From Siphonodentalium dalli (lineage: Eukaryota; Mollusca; Scaphopoda; Gadilida; Siphonodentaliidae), in NCBI GenBank assembly GCA_032622095.1, contig CP136064.1, positions 176,406,247 to 176,470,246 of the forward strand: a stretch of 64,000 nucleotides of DNA. The letters run 5' to 3'. The position numbers were made by a program, and so were the translations under genes. How positions within the stretch are numbered: position 1 is the stretch's first letter; every line of letters starts with the position of its first letter. Below are positions 36,501 to 46,844 of the stretch, in pieces. The notes beneath the pieces are model-generated. The model did no database searches. It was given only the letters and a program-made list of their open reading frames with translations, and was not told the origin of the DNA.

Positions 36501-39500
36501 TACCGGAAAACCATGTGTTCTACTTAAACTCAACAAGGTGAGCACTCAGTTCCGCAAGTAGTTCTTGTTCTTAACTTTGCATATACTGCATAGTATTTAT
36601 TGCATGCACACATTTTATTGTTTCTTGTGACAATGTAATCATCAATAGAGTCCATTTTTGACAACTTGTATAGTACCGTATTGATTCTTTCTGATACATC
36701 AGTAGTATTCGGTACAGTTGATAACAATTAGGATCGCATTTTTGTTCCGCCCACGGCATGGGATATAAACATAGTTTAGTTGAGAGAATGGGAGCCTTAC
36801 CATACATGCCAGGCATGTGACAGCAACACATTGGAAACATGAGCGATGTGGTGAGCACATTCGTAACGGATATGGCTCAATCAAGCTTACATATTTTGTC
36901 TATAAAGGAGATGCATATAAGATAGGTTGATAAATACAAAAATATTTATATAATGACTTTGTATTCTCTGAAAAATACTTGCCATGATCACAACCATTTT
37001 CCAGCTGATTTAAATTTTGTGCGCACAGGTGAAACAAACGTTCTTTATTTCTACCATGTCAGGAATAGACTATTACGGAATGCACTTTTCTTTTCCATGC
37101 TGTGCACAGGCTGTTGCTTGTTTGGGACCCAAACACAGTGTTCAAAGTTGTATTTTTTATGACTTCAATAAGTCTTTCTGGGACATATAATGCCCATAGA
37201 GAAGGTAGTTTGAAGTATTTATCAACCTATTTCGATACCTGGAAAAAATAAAAATAAAATATTATTAGGTGTATTTTGGAGCACAAACTGCCATGCGGCT
37301 TTATACCCTACCCATGTGGTCAAACCAAATTTGCATGATAAGTGTGTATACCATTCCAACGTGTCAAATAAATCACAATAACGCGCCTTGTCAGAAGTAT
37401 TAAAATTTTGTGACCGCAAGTTTAGAAGTAATGTGGGCACTCACCAGTCTATTTAAAGGTATCAATCCGATCAGACGCTCCTAAATTACTATTTCTTTGG
37501 CTTCGGGGGTAAAAAATATTTGATTCGAGTTGAACCCACCCACCAAAGCTGAGTGATCAGATATCAATTTTTGAAGTTTGTTATTTCTCGAGGTGTGCAA
37601 TAATATGTGGCCCAGAAACACATGGTCAAACGGATGGTTTCGGACAAAATTGCGGATGAAGTGGTAATATGGTCAAATTTCATGATACTTTAGTGATAAT
37701 ACGGCCATATTTTGGTGAACAAAATGTTGATAAATAACAAGTTTGGGGAAATTTGATACCATAGTTGACAGAGGTTAGCATTTTGTTGCAATAATTCTAT
37801 TCTGATAACTAAAGCGTATTTTGAAGAAATGTTGTCGTTGTTGTATCTTGATGGTATGGGGACCATCTAATTGGATTGAGCACCGGTACCTTTAAAAAGC
37901 CGACAATTATCTGATCACATTTATATCTGGAACTGCGATTCAGATTTGATGGGATTCTCTTCTTTCCATTTGTGATGTCTCAGAATGGGCGCTATTTCAT
38001 TGGTTGTACATGCAGTGTTAAGCTCATTGCAGGGTGGAATCCAGTCTCTTTAACCCTTTCAGTGCCAAGTCCGATTTTTGTATCAACCCATATTTCCTTG
38101 ATCATTTATCAATTGTATTGATTATAATAATGTGATACATTGATCGAAAGAGCTTTAAGAGGGTTAAAAAACTGGGATAACAATTACAAACATAGCTTAA
38201 TAATTGCTTATATTTATTATCAAATTGTGAGATTGCAGGTCAATGATGTTTTGACAAATTTCCCACGCATAGCAAAATTTAGTAATGCAGAACACAGCGG
38301 CATATTCATAATTGGTTATACTCATCGTATCAGGGAGAGATTATTTTCAAGTTTTTTGAAATCAGTCAACCATATATACTGTCACTGATTATTTGTTTGC
38401 ATCTTGTTGTTTTTATAAATACTACTCTTTTCACACACACTCATTATTCCATATTTGGAAACAATTTATTACATCTTGGGGGAAAGCTCCGTCGTCCTAG
38501 AAATCAAATCTGAAATACAGTTCCACAACCGTAAATCTGATAAGATTATAGTTGGCATTTTAAACAGTTTACAGGTCAAGTTCGAATTTGGGTTCTTCCC
38601 ACCAATTTTCACCAGACTTATGGCTCTGCGTCAGAATTACCATGGGTGTGTTTTGCCACGATATTCTTGTTTGATTTTGTAATTCAAAAAAAATATTATA
38701 AATGTTTGTTGTGTGGTTAACATTTGAGAAGAAGCAGGTCAAGTTTATATAAATAATCACTTTCTGGTTCAACAGAATTTCATTATATTAAAATTGGTAT
38801 TTTCAAGTTGAAAAATTGTCATGGGTCGGTGGTCTTTCATTGAGTTATACCCTCCTAGTTCACTTAGAATTCACAATTATTAGATTATCCAGATAATAAT
38901 TTTAACAAATAAATGTTCAACATAATTTCATATTTGGTGTGCTGTTCACAATTGAGAAAACCCAAGTCAAGTCAACTTGGGTTCCAAATTTTTTTCACAG
39001 GATGTGAATCAGTGACCTTCTCTTGGATAGAAAATTGTCATTCTGCCCATCAATCTTATTTGTAACATATCTGAGTAATCAAGTTGTGTTTCTATTTCCA
39101 ATTTCTTAAAATCATATTTTTTACAGATCTTTGGATGGGAACCAAAGGCATTGAATGACAATTCTACAATCGAAAAACTTATTAATGTCAATGGAGGAGT
39201 AGCTACACAAAACGATGGAGATTCCATCACTGTTACATGCACTGGAGAGGTAATGACATTGTATTTATTATTATATAGGCAATATTTTATTAGTTGGTTT
39301 ACAACATTTTTATGTAAAATAAAAAAAATTCAACAGAGCATTCAGTTGACATTGATCTGTGTAATTGTGTTCGGGACAAGAATTTGCCTTAAAAAAATCC
39401 ACTTTATTCAGTTCTAAGCTAATAAAGTAGGTTTTTTGTTACATCTGGTGCAACATTCCTGTGGCAGTGCATTCTCTCATATATGCGAGTCACCCATAAG

Positions 39501-40449
39501 TCCTATCATAGGTTCTACGGACCCTACATTTTAACCCTAGTTATATTCCTGTTTAAATATATCATTTGTATTATGTTTCGGGATGTTCGGTGAAGAAATT
39601 ATTACGAACCGCAACCAATAATTCTATTGCAAAAAATCAAACAATAACAGCACGCCTGAACGGTCTATCTTGTGCGGAATGATGACAATTGGGTAGAATT
39701 TGCTCAGTACACTTATCTGGAGGTCGAGGAATCCAGAATGGTATTTACCCCAATGATGATACATAATGTTGCTGTTATCTCCCTTCTGTTAACCCTTATT
39801 ATAATCAATAAATTTGAAAAATGATCGACGAAATATGGGTTGATACAAAAATCGGACTTGGCACTGAAAGGGTTAAATGAGATAGTCAATGTTTTAAGGA
39901 CTTTTTTGATTATATATTGGAGAAAGTTGCACGAGTCTCCCGGTGCGGAGGGTTCAATAATTTAACGAATCTTCGTGAGTGAATGGAACCTTTTGCATCG
40001 ACGTTTGCAGGAGCCTATATTTAACTCTTTAAAAATGTATGTTTATGGTATTTTAGCAATTATGTTCAATGATGGGACATTGCAATGATTTTCGGTTTTT
40101 ATATTTTTCATTGAGATTTAATTATGAGAATAACAAGCATGTAATAAATAACAAACCGATAGTGGGGAGACAAATAAAGGAAATTAATAAAATATTTTCT
40201 TTGTTCCAGAATATGGCGGATAAGGATAACATCAACAGTATAACCTTTTACCCAAAGACTGGATTCAACTACAAATACTTCCCATTCGAAAACCAGGATG
40301 GCTACAGAGCTCCTTTGTTGATGGCCAAATTTGATGTTAAGCCCAATGTGGTGATCATGGTTGAATGCAAGCTGTGGGCAGAGGGAATCGAACATGACAA
40401 ACAGACAAGGAAAGGATTGGTGCACTTCGAACTCCTCATGGATGATTAA
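21408..40449 (+). CDS. Na+/K+-ATPase beta subunit, gene A, six exons, complete (join listed below)
   Basis: Exons 21408-21516, 32997-33137, 34222-34332, 36341-36537, 39127-39249 and 40210-40449 join in frame into 306 residues, the usual size for this family. All introns are GT-AG with phases 1, 1, 1, 0, 0. The beta subunit is a type II membrane glycoprotein that folds, delivers and modulates the catalytic alpha subunit at the plasma membrane. Visible features: the cytoplasmic LYNSEEGTVLGRNGKSW, one membrane segment at about residues 39-63 with a YxxYY motif, and six ectodomain cysteines (137, 151, 162, 179, 224, 280) matching the three conserved disulfides. There are N-glycosylation sequons at NCS 161 and NST 198, YGYDTGKPC, and a C-terminal VECKLW. 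No frame break is seen. I use no symbol because beta paralogues cannot be assigned without a tree. Confidence 0.93.
21517..24617. other. Intron 1 of gene A, first part: no recognised feature
   Basis: AT-rich intronic sequence with only short frames. A short palindromic patch of AGTAC/GTACT steps occurs at 23370-23410. A CAAGTTTGAGCTATTGCCATGG phrase near 24103 resembles the reverse complement of the end of the repeats at 50.7 kb and 64.0 kb. Confidence 0.5.
24618..24912. mobile_element. Palindromic MITE, family E copy 1
   Basis: The left arm, CAGCCCTCTTAATTCAGATT onward, is matched inverted by the right arm ending at 24912. Arms are about 95-110 bp with moderate divergence. A smaller copy at 25688-25818 shares both ends. 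Confidence 0.7.
25011..25628. mobile_element. TIR element (family G) carrying a nested duplicated segment
   Basis: TACTCTTGAGTGCCTAATA at 25011 is inverted at the right end (25610-25628). Inside, 25149-25403 is bounded by 16-bp direct repeats AATAGTTTCGATGGAT (25133-25148 and 25404-25419), which look like a target duplication around an insert. That insert shares about 200 bp with 25781-25981. Related but diverged ends (CTCTCAGGTGC) occur at 45837 and 46681. Confidence 0.6.
25635..26104. mobile_element. TIR element (family F copy 1) with a family E MITE nested inside
   Basis: CTGTACACTAAATCC at 25635 and GGATTTAGTGTACAG at 26104 are inverted ends, with about 50 bp of arm similarity (AGTATAAAAG near each inner edge). 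A family E MITE occupies 25688-25818, flanked by AACAAA on both sides. The rest is an ATG/CAT-rich palindrome (AACAACATGGAAATTATTAT... and its complement). Confidence 0.65.
26105..27941. other. Intron 1 of gene A: no recognised feature
   Basis: AT-rich sequence with short frames and an A-run near 27423-27436. No element with identifiable ends and no coding signal. Confidence 0.5.
27942..28144. mobile_element. Hairpin MITE, family A copy 1 (Tc1/mariner-like)
   Basis: Almost completely palindromic over 203 bp, starting CAGCAATGCCCTAAATAATT and ending TTACTG, flanked by TA. CAGT-type ends with TA duplications fit the Tc1/mariner/pogo superfamily. The right end lacks about nine bases present in other copies. 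Confidence 0.8.
28145..29270. other. Intron 1 of gene A: no recognised feature
   Basis: AT-rich intronic sequence with short frames and no transposon ends or tandem repeats seen. Confidence 0.5.
29288..29412. mobile_element. Hairpin MITE, family A copy 2 (left end lost)
   Basis: The inner arm (CTGAAATATGGCTTGTTGCC) and a full right arm ending GGGCATTACTG then TA are present. The left terminal 50 or so bases are missing. Confidence 0.75.
29413..30650. other. Intron 1 of gene A: no recognised gene; one poly-C run
   Basis: A poly-C run of about 22 bases lies at 29730-29751. A frame at 29618-29800 reads through it and is not credible. Nothing else was identified. Confidence 0.5.
30651..31115. 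repeat. Two similar hairpins nested in a larger inverted repeat
   Basis: Hairpins at about 30694-30780 and 30983-31072 both have arms AGAGGGTGAATTTAGTGATG and its complement with GAATGAGGT at the edges. In addition GCAAATAGCATGCCTGTCAT near 30668 is inverted near 31070-31095. So the whole block may be one element containing a second copy of its own hairpin. Confidence 0.7.
31190..31344. mobile_element. Hairpin MITE, family A copy 3
   Basis: CAGTAATGCCCTAAGTAATT at the left and AGAGCATTACTG at the right, TA on both sides. The central loop is shortened, giving 155 bp. Confidence 0.85.
31451..31894. mobile_element. TTAA-flanked MITE, family C copy 2
   Basis: TTAA at 31447-31450 and 31895-31898. 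The left end AGGAACTCAATCC matches family C, while the right end (GCATCT) has diverged. The interior aligns with 51161-51636 (CCCAAAACCTGTTATTTATC). Confidence 0.7.
31899..32996. other. End of intron 1 of gene A: no recognised feature
   Basis: It contains a poly-G run at about 32581-32597 and T-rich tracts. The polypyrimidine tract and acceptor of exon 2 lie at its end. Confidence 0.5.
32997..33137 (+). CDS. Gene A exon 2 (membrane segment)
   Basis: Preceded by TTTTTTTTCCATTTCAG. It encodes G37 to P83, including IGLFYVIYYIFLSGFW and VVVFYQTI, the single transmembrane helix, then the start of the ectodomain. Donor G|GTAGGT, phase 1. Confidence 0.93.
33138..34221. other. Intron 2 of gene A with an interspersed repeat and a family B MITE
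   Basis: Diverged copies of a unit containing CAACCAATTTCATTCATATTTGGTATATG occur at about 33455, 33620 and 33700. They are related to the tandem array in intron 3. A family B MITE follows at 33896-34089. Confidence 0.6.
33896..34089. mobile_element. Hairpin MITE, family B copy 1 (TTAA type)
   Basis: CCCTTCCATGACTGGAGC at the left and CATGAAAGGG at the right. TTAA is intact on the right (34090-34093) and reads TAAA on the left. The interior contains paired ATGCATTCYCTTATATATRCGAG arms around CATTGGGAGCCTC. Confidence 0.75.
34222..34332 (+). CDS. Gene A exon 3 (early ectodomain)
   Basis: The acceptor ATATTTCAG is followed by codons for GLGYRPV, matching the PGLGxRP motif after the membrane helix. 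It continues through SLIRFSKS and YVQNIEKLMK. Donor A|GTAAGT, phase 1. Confidence 0.93.
34577..35105. repeat. 160-bp tandem repeat, about 3.3 units (intron 3 of gene A)
   Basis: The phrase GATAACTC-(A/G)-GAAATATTAACCGAT recurs at about 34591, 34751, 34912 and 35072. Each unit also has CTCGGACGAGTTCGAAAACC and GAGTTATGGGTCTTAGTT. Minus-strand frames here (34566-35192) repeat the same peptide and are not genes. Confidence 0.85.
35480..35960 (-). repeat. Interspersed repeat of the CAAGATGGC type, fragment
   Basis: CATATGGATCTTCGGGGTGA and GCCATTTTGGATTTTACTTT recur with about 150-bp spacing. They match, with changes, blocks at 17000-17430, 49840-50790, 62000-62220 and 63370-64000. The edge near 35935 (TTGAGCTACAGTGTCATTGA) is shared with 16810 and 62745. 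Confidence 0.6.
36341..36537 (+). CDS. Gene A exon 4 (first two disulfides, glycosylation site)
   Basis: The acceptor TTTATTTTAG is followed by 65 codons plus a split codon. It contains cysteines 137, 151, 162 and 179 in the contexts SCALQ, ACAFN, GNCSS and KPCVLL, and the family signature YGYDTGKPC before LLKLN. Donor AAG|GTGAGC, phase 0. Confidence 0.95.
37457..37891. mobile_element. TTAA-flanked MITE, family C copy 3
   Basis: TTAA at 37453-37456 and 37892-37895, ends AGGTATCAATCC and GGATTGAGCACCGGTACC. The interior is inverted relative to copies 2 and 4: the TGGCTTCGGGGGTAAAAAAT end is at the left. Confidence 0.75.
38054..38163. mobile_element. Short TTAA-flanked MITE, family D copy 1
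   Basis: It starts CCCTTTCAGTGCCAAGTCCG and ends GGG, with TTAA at 38050-38053 and 38164-38167. The first 77 bp are inverted at 39793-39872 with few mismatches. It has about 30 bp at its right end that the other copy lacks. Confidence 0.75.
39127..39249 (+). CDS. Gene A exon 5
   Basis: 41 codons beginning IFGWEPKAL and ending TVTCTGE, with cysteine 224 of the third disulfide and the sequon NST. The acceptor is TTTTTTACAG and the donor GAG|GTAATG. It lies between two TTAA-flanked MITEs of one family in opposite orientation (38054-38163 and 39793-39872). Confidence 0.94.
39793..39872. mobile_element. Short TTAA-flanked MITE, family D copy 2 (opposite orientation)
   Basis: TTAA at 39789-39792 and 39873-39876. 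It reads CCCTTATTATAATC to CTTGGCACTGAAAGGG, the reverse of copy 1. It lies in intron 5 of gene A, 543 bp after exon 5. Confidence 0.75.
40210..40449 (+). CDS. Gene A exon 6 (C-terminal ectodomain, stop)
   Basis: 79 codons and TAA after TTTGTTCCAG. It has FYPKTGFNYKYFPF, corresponding to the YYPY region that contacts alpha, YRAPLLMAKF, cysteine 280 in VECKLW, and HFELLMDD at the end. An AATAAA overlaps the stop (40448-40453); it is too close to be a convincing polyadenylation signal on its own. Confidence 0.95.
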   Translation, partial: NMADKDNINSITFYPKTGFNYKYFPFENQDGYRAPLLMAKFDVKPNVVIMVECKLWAEGIEHDKQTRKGLVHFELLMDD

Positions 40450-43421
40450 TAAAAACAATAGCATTAGGTTCTACCAATTCATTTCTTTTGTGAGGTTCCT
40501 AGAAACAAGGCTAAATGCTCTGATGAAAAGTAAAAAGAGATTCAAGAAAAATTTCCAGTGTTAAATGTTGTTCAGGGTGTTTAGTTGTTTCTTCTCATCA
40601 CCCAAATGCAAATGTAATATTTAACCTTTAAATGCTTCAAATTATTGAAGGTGTGGACTCAATTTCCTGCTCTTATTTAGAAATCAGACTAAGAAATCAT
40701 TGCTCGTCAAATCTTTTGAAAATTTGACTTATCTTAGCTTAGCGCCACTTTTCTAGGAATTTCATTTTGTTCATGGTTGATGTATGATGTTGAATGTCAG
40801 TTCAAGTGCCACTTGTTGAGGGGGGATAACACATGGTTGCTTACAATGTCCATGTAGTTCCATATAACTGATACTTGTGTACATTTGACTCCATAATTTC
40901 ACAGTTGATTCATTTTCAATAACACTGAGGGCATCCCTTGTTTGGTAAATTGGCATAGTTCATTAAATTATACAGCCACAGTCTGGGAGCATGTTAAATT
41001 AACTCAAGATGCTAAATTTTGGCAATTCCAGAATCATTGTAACCAAAGTTCATCTGTTAACGTTTTTGGCTTTCCAAGCAATGTATCTAAAATTGCCAAT
41101 TTATAAGGGGAGGGGGGGGGGGGGGGGCAATGTAGATTTTCACTATAAGAATGAATATGCATATGTTGTAATTTTTCCCCTTTCCTATTGATTGAGTCAG
41201 ATGTCACTTGTGTTACTATTTGGAATGATTTATGAACTTTGATGTATAAAGAGATTTATTGTTGAAACAAATAAGCAATTTTTAGTATTTATCTTGTTAA
41301 AAAACTGATTTTTATTATGGACATGTTCCGATCCTGTAAATATTTTTAATTCTTGCTGACCATTGTTTATCCAGATTAAAAATTTAAAACCATAAGAATC
41401 TCCAGATATAAGCATTGAATAGCTATTTTACATCTTGAAAGACTCTTATATTAAGTTCTATAATAGTACATGAAAACATAGCTGAATTAGTCCGAATTGT
41501 TATTTTTCTCCTCATCTTCAAATAATTTCTTGCCTTCAATTTGAATTGTGTTATATCATTCCATAATTTATTAAAATTGCAATATATATCAACCATATGT
41601 ATCAACCAAAGACTAGAAGTATTCATAATAGTCACACCATAAGTGGTCTGATATGTAAAAAATAGTCCATTGACTTTGAATAATTGATTCAAGTTTATGA
41701 AAATATATTGTTCTTTTTAAAATTGCTTTTAACGCAACTTTATAAAGATTTTTTCACAGAGCCTATAATAGATTTACACTCCTCATGGCTTGTCTGATTA
41801 AATTATTGATTTGACAGGATATTGTCTTATAAATAATATTTTTACAGTATTGTCCCTTTAGAGTAAAAATCCCTTTGAATCTCAAGTTTCTTAATATTTA
41901 CATACTCATTATTCCTGAGAGATTTAATGTTTGAAAACTCTCTCTTTTTTAATTTGAGTTTCAGCTTATTTCAGTGAAGGTATTCAAGCTCTATCGACTC
42001 AACCCCAAACATTCCTATTGGCAGATGTGCATAGCTTTGCTTTTCATCAGATGTTGAGAATTGACTTCATTCAGCATTGTTTGCTCATAGCCTAGCTAAA
42101 TCACTTGAATAGTATAAAAATATAAATTTTTCAAATTTATTTGCATTCCATCCCGATATTAGCACACATCTGTGGACAATTATTAGCATGAACCAAATTA
42201 CTGTTATTTTAAGTCCCCTCGCACTGTAATATATTTTATGATTCAGTGTAGTTAGAGATTCATGGATAACATAAAGCAATTCAGTTGCTTACTGATAATT
42301 TGAAAATTAATATTCACCGCTACTCTACATTTAATCATATGTCTTTATTCACCACTTTTGGTTGTGCCATCACCATATTCATTTCTAGATATTCAGAATT
42401 AGTATTTGTTAACACCAATTGAATATAGATTGTCTAAATTCTTGCATAATATTCTCTATAATTGTTGTGCTGTTAGGGTTTTCATAATTAGATAGACATT
42501 TAAACATTTTGCATGTGAAATTCACTCTTTTATCATCTAGAGAATTCTGTATGTCACAAATTTAAAGCCTGACCATCTGATTTGACAAGCTGAAATCTTA
42601 ACATCATTATTTTTTTTATGACAAATCTCTTCGGGGGGGGGGGGGGGGGGGGGGGGGGGTGGTTACTGTACTGTCAGTCATGCAAATATTTCAGAAAAAT
42701 TATTAAGTCATTTAAAGTCGTAAAATGCTAGAATTTTTTGCAAATTATATAAATATGCACTGGATCAAAGTGTTACAGTAAACAAATGGTGCAATTTGTG
42801 GAAAATAGAAAAAATAAATTATAATTTATCTATATTGTATACCTGGCAGTTAACGGTTGACAGTTTCCATTTTTTTTTTAACCAAAACAATGTTATAATA
42901 CTGCCAGTAATTTGACAGGTGTCATAAAACCAAGTAGTCAGGCTTTAATATCCTTAGAAATATTTCATGAAAAACCTATGGTACAATTGTTATCGGTAAC
43001 AAATGTGTTCCGAGATCTCATATCAGTATCTTACAAGATTCCTGCCCTGGAGATGTGTATAAGTGGATACACAGGATCTCATTGTGCATTTTTAGTACTG
43101 TCTGATTACCATATATGTATTAATATATATCTGCAGCGATAAAGGTTCATGGTCTAAGCCTGAGAATGATGAAGTGTGTCCATTTGTTCATCAGATCAAT
43201 TATGAATTGCTGTTTATACATGGTGTCAAGAAACCAGAATCAAAAGCGCATTTTCTGCAGCATTATAATGTGGCATGATAGCAATTTGTAATTGATTCAG
43301 TGATTAATTCACATGTTTTGGTTAATTACTTTTAGGCCAATATAAAAAAATGCTAGATTCTCATCCCCTTCCAACCCTATTTTGCCCCCCGCCCCTCGAA
43401 TTGTTTTATTTGGATAAAGTA
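40450..43421. other. Intergenic stretch after gene A: 3' UTR and non-coding sequence
   Basis: The gene A transcript must end here, but I cannot place its poly(A) site. Poly-G runs lie at about 41110-41128 and 42632-42660. Frames are all short and none has a recognisable domain. Confidence 0.5.
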
Positions 43422-43530
43422 CAGTAATGCCCTAAGTAATCGACTCTTTAACCACAGCAGAATTATGGGTAACTTTTCAGGATTTAGTCGGAAATATGAC
43501 TTGTTGCCATTCATCGGAAAGCTCTCCCCG
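43422..43530. mobile_element. Hairpin MITE, family A copy 4 (left half only)
   Basis: CAGTAATGCCCTAAGTAATC through CATTCATCGGAAAGCTCTCC, then unrelated sequence. The right half of the hairpin is absent. Confidence 0.75.
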
Positions 43531-44587
43531 AGAGAGGATGAGTCTCTAGTAATTTATTTATATTGGCCTCGGAGAGCCTGGGTTATGTGTGATGAACTTG
43601 TTAGCAGACATTGACCCTATGGAAGCAGCATTAAAATCATTACAGTATATTAATATAAACAGTATGAAATTTCATGTATTCTTATTTTATCCTCCGAGAG
43701 GTCGTAAGCTGTACTGTCATCTTACATATTGTTTTTACGGCAGCAACCTTTGGGAATGCCACTTGAAATCCTCGGAAAAACAACATTGACAAATCCAATT
43801 TATGGTCTATTCTGGCACATCAATGTTCACAAGTTATATTGACTTTCAATGTTTAAAGAATCTCTCGGAGGGGAAACAAATGAGTAACAGCCTTGTGACC
43901 CTAATTCTCACTGAACAAAGGTCACATTCCAGCATTTCAACAGAATCTGTTTTGTTGCATATGTCACAGATCTTTTTATTTGAAATGTATGTTTTTAAAA
44001 AATGTAGAATAAAAATAAATGTTTAGATCATTTTTATCCCAATTGTTCTGTATTTCTCCCCATTGCACAATTTTGTTACTGAACTTATGAAATGTTTTGT
44101 CTCCCAGATAAAAATAATCACAAGCACAGAAAATCAACAAGATGCAATCATGCTAGCAAAGATAATGATGTAACTGAATATCTCAAGCATAAAATCACAA
44201 TTGATTGTATGCTTAAAGTGATGTGAAACACTCCAGTAGGGTGATCAAATAGAAATGGTGAATAATCTTCCTCAAAGGAGTTATATTTTATAAATATTAT
44301 ATCCAAATTGACAACACACACACCGTCATTCTTATATGTTAATGAAATACAGTGACTCGAGATGGCGAAATGATATTCATAAGTTTATCGCTGACAGTTG
44401 CATCCCGAATCTAGAAGTCAAAATTAACATTTGAGCTTAGTTCAGATGTTTTCAATGGAGTGGTATGGTTGATTTGCTTCAGATTTTCGGCCATGTTGGT
44501 ATAATGCTACATTCGCCCAAGTTGGCATGGTGCCTGAATACTAACTTAACAGTTTCACGTACCCGAACAAGTGCATAGTGCGAAAAC
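43531..44587. other. Non-coding spacer with scattered CTCGGAGAG motifs
   Basis: CTCCCCGAGAG, CTCGGAGAG, CTCCGAGAGG and CTCTCGGAGGGG occur at 43524, 43568, 43691 and 43862 in both orientations. They may be ends of a decayed element. No gene is supported. Confidence 0.4.
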
Positions 44588-44771
44588 TGCCAATGCTAGG
44601 GAGCCTCGCATATAATAGAATACGTTGGCCTAACAATATTTACCATGACCTTGTAAGCCAGTGCATTCTCTTATAAATGAGAGGCTCCCTATGGGAGACT
44701 TGCATATATAAGAAAATGCACTGGCACATGATCTTTAATGCTGCCCCAATGCAGCTCCCATCATGACGGGG
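44588..44771. mobile_element. Hairpin MITE, family B copy 2 (left end lost)
   Basis: Inverted arms GCATATAATAGAATACGTTGGCC and AAGCCAGTGCATTCTCTTATA are present. The right end reads CATGACGGG next to TTAA (44772-44775). Confidence 0.65.
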
Positions 44772-45836
44772 TTAATCTGGCCTGCAATGACTGGACAAAA
44801 CCTGTTGCATGCACAGTTAGATAACATAAAATTGATAAAAATAAGTACCTGTATAAAAAGACAAGGCTCCTAAGTCGAGTCCTAACTCCCAAAATGTAGA
44901 ATTTTCACATTTGTTCCTTGTTTCAGATTATAAATGAGTAAAAAAGGAAGGTCAGAGCCGGCAATATCTGTGATTAAATACGACAGGTGATTTTTTCCGC
45001 TAAAGGAAGCCTTTCACACTGAACTAGATGGATATATGTCCTGCTTTGTAAACCACAGTAGGAAAGGGTTAACTTTTTGGTCACCTCCCGACGCCCATTG
45101 TCTTGCTCAGATTAGTCACGCATGAACTGTCCCAATATAAACCGCTGTACACGACGGGGACACTTTAGTTTTATTCCTACTGCGAAATAAACAAGATCTA
45201 AAGGACGTATCTTTTTGAATTTGTGTTGAACACACCTCAACCAATTAAATTTTTCGATACAATATATCTTTTGGTTGCCTCCTCGTTCATTTTATATTTT
45301 CGGTTTTGAATTCATGGACCGTTTCCCTTAAAACATACAATTGTTCCGTGTTTTCTAACAGGACGGAATCAACCATCGCGTCTGAAAATTGACAAATTCG
45401 TCATAGACCGGCCATCGTTTCATTGCCTTACGAGGCGCATAGATTATTGTGAGAAATACATCTATGGAAATTATTATAGAACCTATAAGGTATGATAGAT
45501 TTGGTCCGATCGAAATTGCCACATGGTTCGCTAAAACGAAGTATCCTAATTTCGTGCGAATTTTTAGTGCTACGAATCAGTAGTGTCATTATTAATTTCA
45601 GACAGGAATTGATATCCGTCAAGTGTCAGAATTCTGCTCATGGTTCGATTCTCGTAACAGAGCATCAACTTCACTGTAGAATTTAGAACTGCTATCATTT
45701 GATGATTGCAAACATGACATGCCATTGTCCCCCGGACATCATAGCTATTGATCAATCTCAGCCATGTGGGTCGATTTAATATCTATATCGTTGTTTCTGC
45801 TCTGATGAACAATAGCTGCGATTCTACGTGTATTGC

Positions 45837-45970
45837 TCTCAGGTGCATGATAATCGTGATGGCCTCATAATAGTGATCTGTGGAGATTCCGACTAAAATT
45901 AATAATGATGAGAATTTGTGAATTTTCTCCAAAATTAACTATGCTGACATTGTTATTTGGCTCCTGAGAG
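45837..45970. mobile_element. Small MITE with CTCTCAGGTGC ends, copy 1
   Basis: CTCTCAGGTGCATGATAATC at the left and GGCTCCTGAGAG at the right. The interior phrase GAATTTTCTCCAAAATTAA is shared with 46681-46844. Confidence 0.55.
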
Positions 45971-46680
45971 TAAAGACTATGTTCGTTATGACCTGTACAG
46001 ATATGTTGTCGTGGGTGCTGACACTCTCAAGAAGGCGGAGCTCTGTGCGCTTCGGTCTGTGCTGTATTTCCTTAAACAGGACCACTTAGGTAGGGGGAGT
46101 TCCTCTCTTTATCATATGGCTATTAAATTCAATAAGTAAAAACGCGCCATTTGGGATGTGTGTCCTTTACTGAAATTCGTATGATAATATCATTTGTTTC
46201 CATCCTAGAGGAGCCATCTTTTGAGCAGATCTTCCCCTAGTTTGCTGCGTGCTTCATACTAACCTACCTATAACACACCTAGGTCGTTCTGCTGCATGTT
46301 TGGGGAAAGTGACATGATGTTCTGTGCCGAGGCTCAGACCTGAATATTACGTTTGGTGACCGTGACAATTTACCCGTGTTTATCATCTGACTGCATTGTA
46401 CATCTTTTGTTCTGATTTTGGTTGTCAACTGTCTGAATATTTAACTACGGTCGTTTAATTACGTACATTATATAGATATGATCTGTGCGCCTTCATTTCT
46501 TAAAGTCAGATCGCGGTTGGTATTCCATATTCATAAAAGTATTGTTAATAAAAGTCATGCTCCGTATATTTTTGACATGTTGAAATTTTTGAAAAAATAA
46601 GTTGTTGCATACAAACTCTGTGCATTTTTTGTGTCATCACCCAGCCTTCCCGCCCCAACATACACATTTTGTAGTTTGTT
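45971..46680. other. Spacer; a short frame of unknown nature at its left
   Basis: The frame from 45957 to 46139 reads DYVRYDLYRYVVVGADTLKK and is richer in codon-like structure than its surroundings. It could be a fragment of a transposon protein or chance. I recognise no family. Confidence 0.25.
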
Positions 46681-46844
46681 TCTCAGGTGCCTAATGGTCG
46701 TGAGGGCCTAATAATAGTGAAGTGTGTGGATTTAGGCTGAAAATAATAGTAGTGATTGCAAATTTCGATCCAAATAATAGTGATCGTTGGGAATTTTCTC
46801 CAAAATTAATACTCGTACCAACACTATTGTTTGGCACCTGAGAG
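46681..46844. mobile_element. Small MITE with CTCTCAGGTGC ends, copy 2
   Basis: TCTCAGGTGCCTAATGGTCG at the left and TTGGCACCTGAGAG at the right. It is related to the ends of the family G element at 25011-25628 (GAGTGCCTAATA). Confidence 0.6.

Larger units (their letters stand above)
36538..39126. other. Intron 4 of gene A: MITEs of families C and D, otherwise plain
   Basis: It contains the family C element at 37457-37891 and the family D MITE at 38054-38163. The segment 38455-38660 resembles a stretch near 47830-48010 (CAGGTCAAGTTCGAATTTGGGTT). No other coding exon was found. Confidence 0.6.

Noticed and set aside
38054-39872. A single 1.8-kb transposon carrying exon 5 of gene A
   Set aside because: Each end has its own second TTAA 80-110 bp inside, so two separate short MITEs explain it better; exon 5 is an ancestral part of the gene.
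40448-40453. AATAAA overlapping the gene A stop codon as its poly(A) signal
   Set aside because: It would leave almost no 3' UTR; AT-rich DNA gives many chance AATAAA.
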